Part shown: positions 59,076 to 64,000 of the stretch, piece after piece
How positions within the stretch are numbered: the first letter of the stretch is position 1
Layout: each line of letters opens with the position of its first letter
Origin: Mactra quadrangularis
Taxonomy: Eukaryota; Mollusca; Bivalvia; Venerida; Mactridae
Direction of reading: 5' to 3'
DNA: 64,000 nt
NCBI GenBank assembly: GCA_025267735.1
Contig: CM046304.1
Span: forward strand, 3,906,001-3,970,000
The notes under the pieces: model-generated
Seen by the model: the letters and a program-made list of their open reading frames with translations, nothing else
What the model was told of the DNA's origin: nothing
The model's database searches: none
Position numbers and translations under genes: made by a program

Positions 59076-60570
59076 AAAATATGAATTTTAAAAGCTTTCT
59101 ATCAATATAAATATCATCAAAATCGGCATACCAAATTAAAAGTTATCATGATTTAAAAATTCTGCTGCTATCAAATGTATGTAAACATTGGTTTCTTTCT
59201 GCCAACCAGTAAATCAGCTTAATGTAGGTAGCAGGTGCTTGTGACGTCATCCGTTAACTGGTCTATAGTGGCACTATGATTTAAAGAAATTAATAGAGGA
59301 CATACTTACTTGTTAGGTGTACATTTTCGTCAGCATGGCATTTTACTCACATATTAAATAGACACAAATTCACTGAATGACAAAAATATAAGACAATTTT
59401 AAAGCTTTGAAATGTCTAGGGTATAAATGTATTATTTCTTAACAATTTATCATCGTTTATAAGATATATCACGTTAAATGTCAGATTATAATAGGGATAG
59501 GGAAGGTATGTCCAAAATAATTCGTAGAAATTTACCAAGAAAATGTTTATTAAGTTCAGCCGCAAGGTTGTGTGCCATAAAGAATTATTTCTATATTGCG
59601 CAATTGTAAATACGTGTGTACCTTGATTTTTTGTTTGGGGCTATTAGAAAAATCTGGGAATGTCATTTGTTTGGGCTCATGAGACTTTTCTTTTCGCGCG
59701 GAGGTGTCAACCTAACTTCATATCGATGCGTCAACTCTTACTGCGCATGACCGAATGTAATTATCCGCGACATTTTGGTGATACGTTTCAAAAGCTGTGG
59801 TTTCTAAGCCGTGGGTTGCAAGCAACGAATGTCAATAAAACATAAAACGTGGCGAAAACCTTTCATGTAACATATTTTTAAGATATTCAGATTAAAAGTC
59901 ACGTGTTTTCACGTCTTCCAAACTCATAATCATACACTAGTCTTTATAAGGAAAGAAATCACAGTATCTATTACATTTCATTTAAATTTAACATAGAAAC
60001 CTATGTTGATATTGTATATTCTGTAAAGCCAGTTTGGTGACATTTAAAAGAACAAAAAAAAATGTGTCAAATAATATCTAATAAAACTGCCATTATGTCA
60101 AGTTTATGTGAAAATGTAACAGAGATATACAGCCCGATCAAAGAACTATTATATATCTTGGGAGACACGAGACGCAACGTGTTTGAACAAACGCTGTAAC
60201 AGAAAGAAGCGATTTGACACAAGTTATGTGAATATATTTTTGATAGCAGCTCCACAATCTAAAGATCATTTCATAGATAGCTCGACCTTAGAGATGTGCT
60301 TAAGCAAATCACCTACGCCTTACATAGCTGTAACATAAACAATTTGACGCCATTGTTTCTAATTCCTGAACTTAAAGGAGTATGGTTTACATACTGACGC
60401 CAATACTAAACCGCTTAATCATGCTGTTGATCACCCAGAATTAGAAAACCCTGCTTCAAAAGTTTACGACCAACTCAGAATTAGAATCACACTGGTATTA
60501 GGTCCACCCAGAAATTAGGACCACCCTAGATTAGGACTACCCCCAACCAGAATAATGACCACTCCGCTAA
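59076..60570 (+). repeat. 1.5-kb tandem duplication, unit 1
   Basis: It aligns end to end with 60578-62085 at about 1502-bp offset with few differences. It includes GC-richer 'cttttcttttcgcgcggagg' and a degenerate short tandem tail of 'ccacccagaattagga' type at 60430-60570. The 61-codon frame at 59660-59845 is broken by an indel in unit 2, so it is probably not coding. Confidence 0.88.
60430..60570. repeat. Degenerate ~15-17-bp tandem repeat (ccacccagaattagga type)
   Basis: Recurrent 'cagaattagaa', 'cccagaaattaggaccaccctagattagga'. The same array recurs, longer, at the end of unit 2 (61935-62195). Confidence 0.65.
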
Positions 60571-60577
60571 TAACACA

Positions 60578-62085
60578 AAAATATGAATTTTAAATTTTTT
60601 CTATCAATATAAATATCATCAAAATCGGCATACAAATATAAAAGTTATCATGATTTAAAAATTCTGCTGCTATCAAATGTATGTAAACATTGGTTTCTTT
60701 CTGCCAACCAATAAATCAGCTTAATGTAGGTAGCAGGTGCTTGTGACGTCATCCGTTAACTGGTCTATAGTGGCACTATGATTTAAAGAAATTAATAGAG
60801 GACATACTTACTTGTTAGATGTACATTTTCGTCAGCATGACATTTTACTCACATACATGTAGAAAATAGATACAAATTTACTGAATAACAAAAATATAAG
60901 ACAATTTTAAAGTTTTGAAATGTCGAGGGTATAAATGTATTATTTCTGAACAATTTATCATCGTTTATAAGATATATCACGTTAAATGTCAGATTATAAT
61001 AGGGATAGGGAAGGTATGACCAAAATAATTTGTAGAAATTTACCAAGAAAATGTTTATTAAGTTCAGCCGCAAGGTTGTGTGCCATAAAGAATTATTTCT
61101 ATATTGCGCAATTGTAAGTACGTGTGTATCTTAATTTTTTGTTTGGTGCTATTAGAAAAATCTTGGGATGTCTCTTGTTGGGGCTCATGAGACTTTTTTT
61201 CGCGCGGATGTGTCAACCTAACTTCATATCGATGCGTTAATTCTTACTGCGCATGACCGAATGTAATTATCCGCGACATTTTTGTAATACGTTTCAAAAG
61301 TTGTGGTTTCTAACCCGTGGGATGCAAGCAACAAATGTCAATAAAACAGAGAAAAGTGGCGAAAACATTTCATATAACATATTTTAAGATATTCAGATTA
61401 AAAGTCACGTGTTTTCACGTCTTCCAAACTCATAATCATACACTAGTCTATATAAGGAAAGAAATCACAGTATCTATTACATTTCATTTAAATTTAACAT
61501 AGAAACCTATGTTGATATTGTATATTCTGTAAAGCCAGTTTGGTGACATTTAAAAAAACAAAAAAAAATGTGTCAAATAATATCTAATAAAACTGCCATT
61601 ATGTCAAGTTTATGTGAATATGTAACAGAGATATACATCCCGATCAAAGAACTATTATATATCTGGGTAGACACGAGACGCAACGTGTTTGAACAAACGC
61701 TGTTACTTTATGAAGCGATATGACACAAGTTATGTGAATATATTTTTAACAGCAGCTCCACAATCTAAAGATCATTTCATAGATACCTCGACCTTATAGA
61801 TGTGCTTAAGCAAATCACCTACGCCTTATATAGCTGTAACATAAACAATTTGACGCCATTGTTTCTAATTCCTGAATTTAAAGGTGTATGGTTTACTTAC
61901 TGACGTCAATACTAAAACTGCTAAATCATGCCGTTGATCACCCAAAATTAGAAAACCCTGCTTTTACGACCAACTCAGAATTAGAGTCACACCGGTAGTA
62001 GGACCGCCCAGTAATTAGGATCACCCTAGATGAGGACAAGATTATCAAAACCACCCAGGATAATGACCACTCTGCTAAGAAGACC
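60578..62085 (+). repeat. 1.5-kb tandem duplication, unit 2
   Basis: Second copy of 59076-60570. Its differences include a two-base loss in the T-run before 'cgcgcgg' and scattered substitutions. Confidence 0.88.
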
Positions 62086-62089
62086 ACCC

Positions 62090-62811
62090 CGTAGTAAGAA
62101 CTACTCAGCTACAACGACATCCCCGCTATTAGAATCACACCACTATTGGGTACACCACGCCATTACGACTGATCCCGAAATTTGGACCACCTCCATTTAA
62201 GGATGTCTTTTCTTAATTTCTATTGCAAGGTTATCAATTCAATAAATTTACTCGTCTTTTAGAACTTATGGCGGCCATGAGCGACTGTGCGAGTGTAATC
62301 AGTAACTTTGCTACGGACAAGGTTATTTAACAATATTCTCGAAAAGGGTATGAACATTTTTTGACATTTTAAGGTAGTTTTTATATAACATACTTCAACT
62401 ATTTTTGTATGTAACATATCTTAGTCGTCATATTGCGTTAAATAAGATCTAGAATCTTCGCCTAGTGTGTAAATCATACGATATAAAAAGTTTCTCGATA
62501 AAATTGTTTACGCAATCCATGATATTTAATACCTTATGTTTGCTGTCAATTCGAGGTCAAGTTGTATAAAGGAACTTAGTTCATCATTTAAAATAGCAAC
62601 TTAATTAACTATTGACCAAAACGTCTCTAAAAGTTAAAACAACATTGAAGAAGACAGAAGACACGTCTTGAGTTGGAATTGTCAAGTGAAAAGTTATAAA
62701 ACTTTAAGTAAGACAACAAACAAGCATTGAATTTGAATCAACGAGGCTGGAGAAAAGGAGCAAATAGACTGTTGCAACCTGGCAAAGATCCTATGAAAAC
62801 GGAATTTACAA
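62090..62811. other. Stretch after the tandem duplication, with an ATGGCGGCCATGAG start-like site
   Basis: ATG GCG GCC ATG AGC GAC (62269 onward) gives MAAMSDCASVISNFATDKVI and then stops. It resembles a YY1-type initiator plus start codon, but no following exon is visible before the window ends. Confidence 0.25.
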
Positions 62812-63340
62812 AAACATACCAAGAACAGCTACAATAAAAAGCACAGAATTTCCTCATAGACAGAAAGCAAAGAGGGAGATGTTTTAGATTTTTAAACAGT
62901 TAAGTTGCCGTCTGGGAACGGACGGTGGCAAAACAGTTAAGTTGCCGTCTGGGAACGGACGGTGGCAAAACAGTTAAGTTGCCGCCTGGGAACGGACGGT
63001 GGCAAAACAGTTAAGTTGTCGCCTGTGAACGGACGGCGGCAAAACAGTTAAATTGCCGCCTGGGAACGGACGGTGGCAAAACAGTTAAGTTGCCGCCTGG
63101 GAACGGACGGTGGCAAAACAGTTAAGTTGCCGTCTGGGAACGGACAGTGGCAAAACAGTTAGGTTGCCGCCTTGGAACGGACAGTGGCAAAATAGTTAAT
63201 TTGCCGCCTGGGAACGGACGGGGGAAAACATTTAAGTAACCGTCTGGGAACGGACGGTGGCAAAACAGGTGCCGCTTGGGGATTTAAACCAATTTCTATG
63301 GTGTACCAACCGCACACTTGCTCTGAAACAGATTCTTGTT
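62812..63340 (+). repeat. R repeat copy carrying the expanded minisatellite
   Basis: The 5' part is 'aacataccaagaacagctacaataaaaagcacag' and 'agacagaaagcaaagagggagatgttttagatttttaaa'. The 37-bp array follows, then 'ggggatttaaaccaatttctatggtgtaccaaccgcac', which matches the 3' part of R ('gggattaaaccaggttctagtgtgc'). Confidence 0.8.
62897..63280 (+). repeat. 37-bp minisatellite, ten full units plus a partial
   Basis: Unit starts are at 62897, 62934, 62971, 63008, 63045, 63082, 63119, 63156, 63193, 63229 and 63266, so the spacing is 37 bp with one 36. Each unit reads CAGTTAAGTTGCCG then (T/C)CTGGGAACGGACGGTGGCAAAA and can form a short hairpin (CCGTC/GACGG). Confidence 0.95.
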
Positions 63341-63404
63341 GGTTTACTGTTGCTGTGATATGTTTGATATCACTTTTTATTTATGAACATTCGTATAACG
63401 AATG

Positions 63405-63715
63405 GAAGCAGTAGTCAGGCCAGTGGTAGGACGCGCGCTTAGGGATCCAGAGGTCATGGGTTCGAATCCCACCATGGGCACTGCTAATTTTCTTGAGCAA
63501 CAAATTTATCTGAGATTGATTCACCACACCCAGGTGTAAATGGGTACCTAAGATGGTGGTATAATTCCATTGTGCCAATTCGTCGGCTGCACCAATAGAC
63601 GGAGTAAAAGACTCCCCAGGGAGATTAGAAGATAGTAGCCCAATGACCAGGGGTAATAGCTGTAAAGTCGATGAACGTGCATGAGCATGAAATTTAGACT
63701 ATAAAATGTCATCAC
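63405..63715 (+). mobile_element. SINE-C, plus orientation, near full length
   Basis: The tRNA-like head AGTCAGGCCAGTGGTAGGAC (box A) and GGGTTCGAATCCCACC (box B) is followed by 'ttttcttgagcaacaaattt', 'acccaggtgtaaatgggtacc', 'gactccccagggagatta' and 'aaatttagactataaaatg'. Same family as 37896-38183. Confidence 0.82.
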
Positions 63716-63744
63716 ATTTATGGAAAGTTGAAAAAAAAAATCAA

Positions 63745-64000
63745 CAAACTTTAACCATAGCAGGTCTTTTTTAATACCCTCCGCATGATTTTGACAATCA
63801 TTACAATCCCTAATCGACAAAAATATTGTTTCATGTTAACAACAAATATCAACATTAACACTCTGAATTCTTCATAGCTAAATCTCCAATACTCACACAG
63901 TGTATTGAATTAATACAAATATTAAATATAGTATGAATATTTCAAACGGATGCCAAGTTCATAATTCAACACTTGATTTAGTATTCATTTATTCTATTCT
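63745..64000. repeat. Inverted repeat arm, partner at 50738-50985, truncated by the window
   Basis: The sequence from 63812 to the window end is nearly the exact reverse complement of 50738-50924. The weaker part begins about 63745. Confidence 0.8.

Noticed and set aside
62897..63280. CRISPR-like array
   Set aside because: The units are contiguous 37-mers without spacers in a eukaryotic context; it is a minisatellite.
50738..64000. Polinton/Maverick-type giant element
   Set aside because: There are inverted ends about 13 kb apart but no polymerase, integrase, protease or capsid-like frames between them.

Overview
This is an AT-rich eukaryotic (animal) genomic window, most likely from a mollusc and probably a bivalve. 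It has short GT-AG exons separated by kilobase introns. It also carries many tRNA-headed SINEs, MITE-like elements and tandem repeats of the kind common in bivalve genomes. No bacterial-style gene, rRNA, CRISPR array or free-standing tRNA gene was found. The species call is inference from repeat style and gene structure, not from a database match.

Three genes are supported. (1) At the left edge, on the + strand, are the last two coding exons (175-274 and 844-927) of a low-molecular-weight protein tyrosine phosphatase (ACP1 family), followed by a 3' UTR to about 2045. (2) On the - strand, a complete five-exon gene (coding 13053 to 4695) encodes a 126-residue secreted precursor, called SPP-A here. 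(3) Also on the - strand, a paralogous four-exon gene (coding 40602 to 28197) encodes a 113-residue precursor, called SPP-B. SPP-A and SPP-B share a nearly identical signal-peptide exon and a conserved TATA promoter. Their downstream exons each begin at a basic cleavage site and encode one roughly 28-residue peptide. SPP-A has two such peptides, the second ending Gly-Gly-Lys-Lys-Arg (an amidation/cleavage signal); SPP-B has one, ending Ile-Gly-Lys-Lys. This looks like a small tandem family of prohormone-like precursors (neuropeptide, or another processed secreted peptide). I do not recognise the peptides, and this is the main discovery candidate in the window.

Layout: 0-2 kb ACP1 end; 2-4.6 kb convergent intergenic with a 350-bp TIR MITE; 4.6-13.4 kb SPP-A, its introns filled with SINEs, a ~160-bp tandem repeat holding a hAT-like MITE, and a 3.2-kb TIR element; 13.4-28 kb intergenic with large inverted-repeat arms (14.8/24.0 kb and 18.2/22.2 kb) and a palindromic GAGTTGT cluster; 28-41 kb SPP-B; 41-64 kb apparently gene-free, dominated by repeats (SINEs, a recurrent 'R' repeat, duplicated blocks at 55 and 59-62 kb, a 37-bp minisatellite at 62.9-63.3 kb, and an inverted repeat reaching the window edge).

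Repeat family names used below are local labels. SINE-A, -B, -C and -D are tRNA-headed. SINE-X is a 397-bp retroposon-like element with 10-12-bp target duplications and no poly(A). R is a dispersed repeat whose internal module has expanded into the minisatellite.
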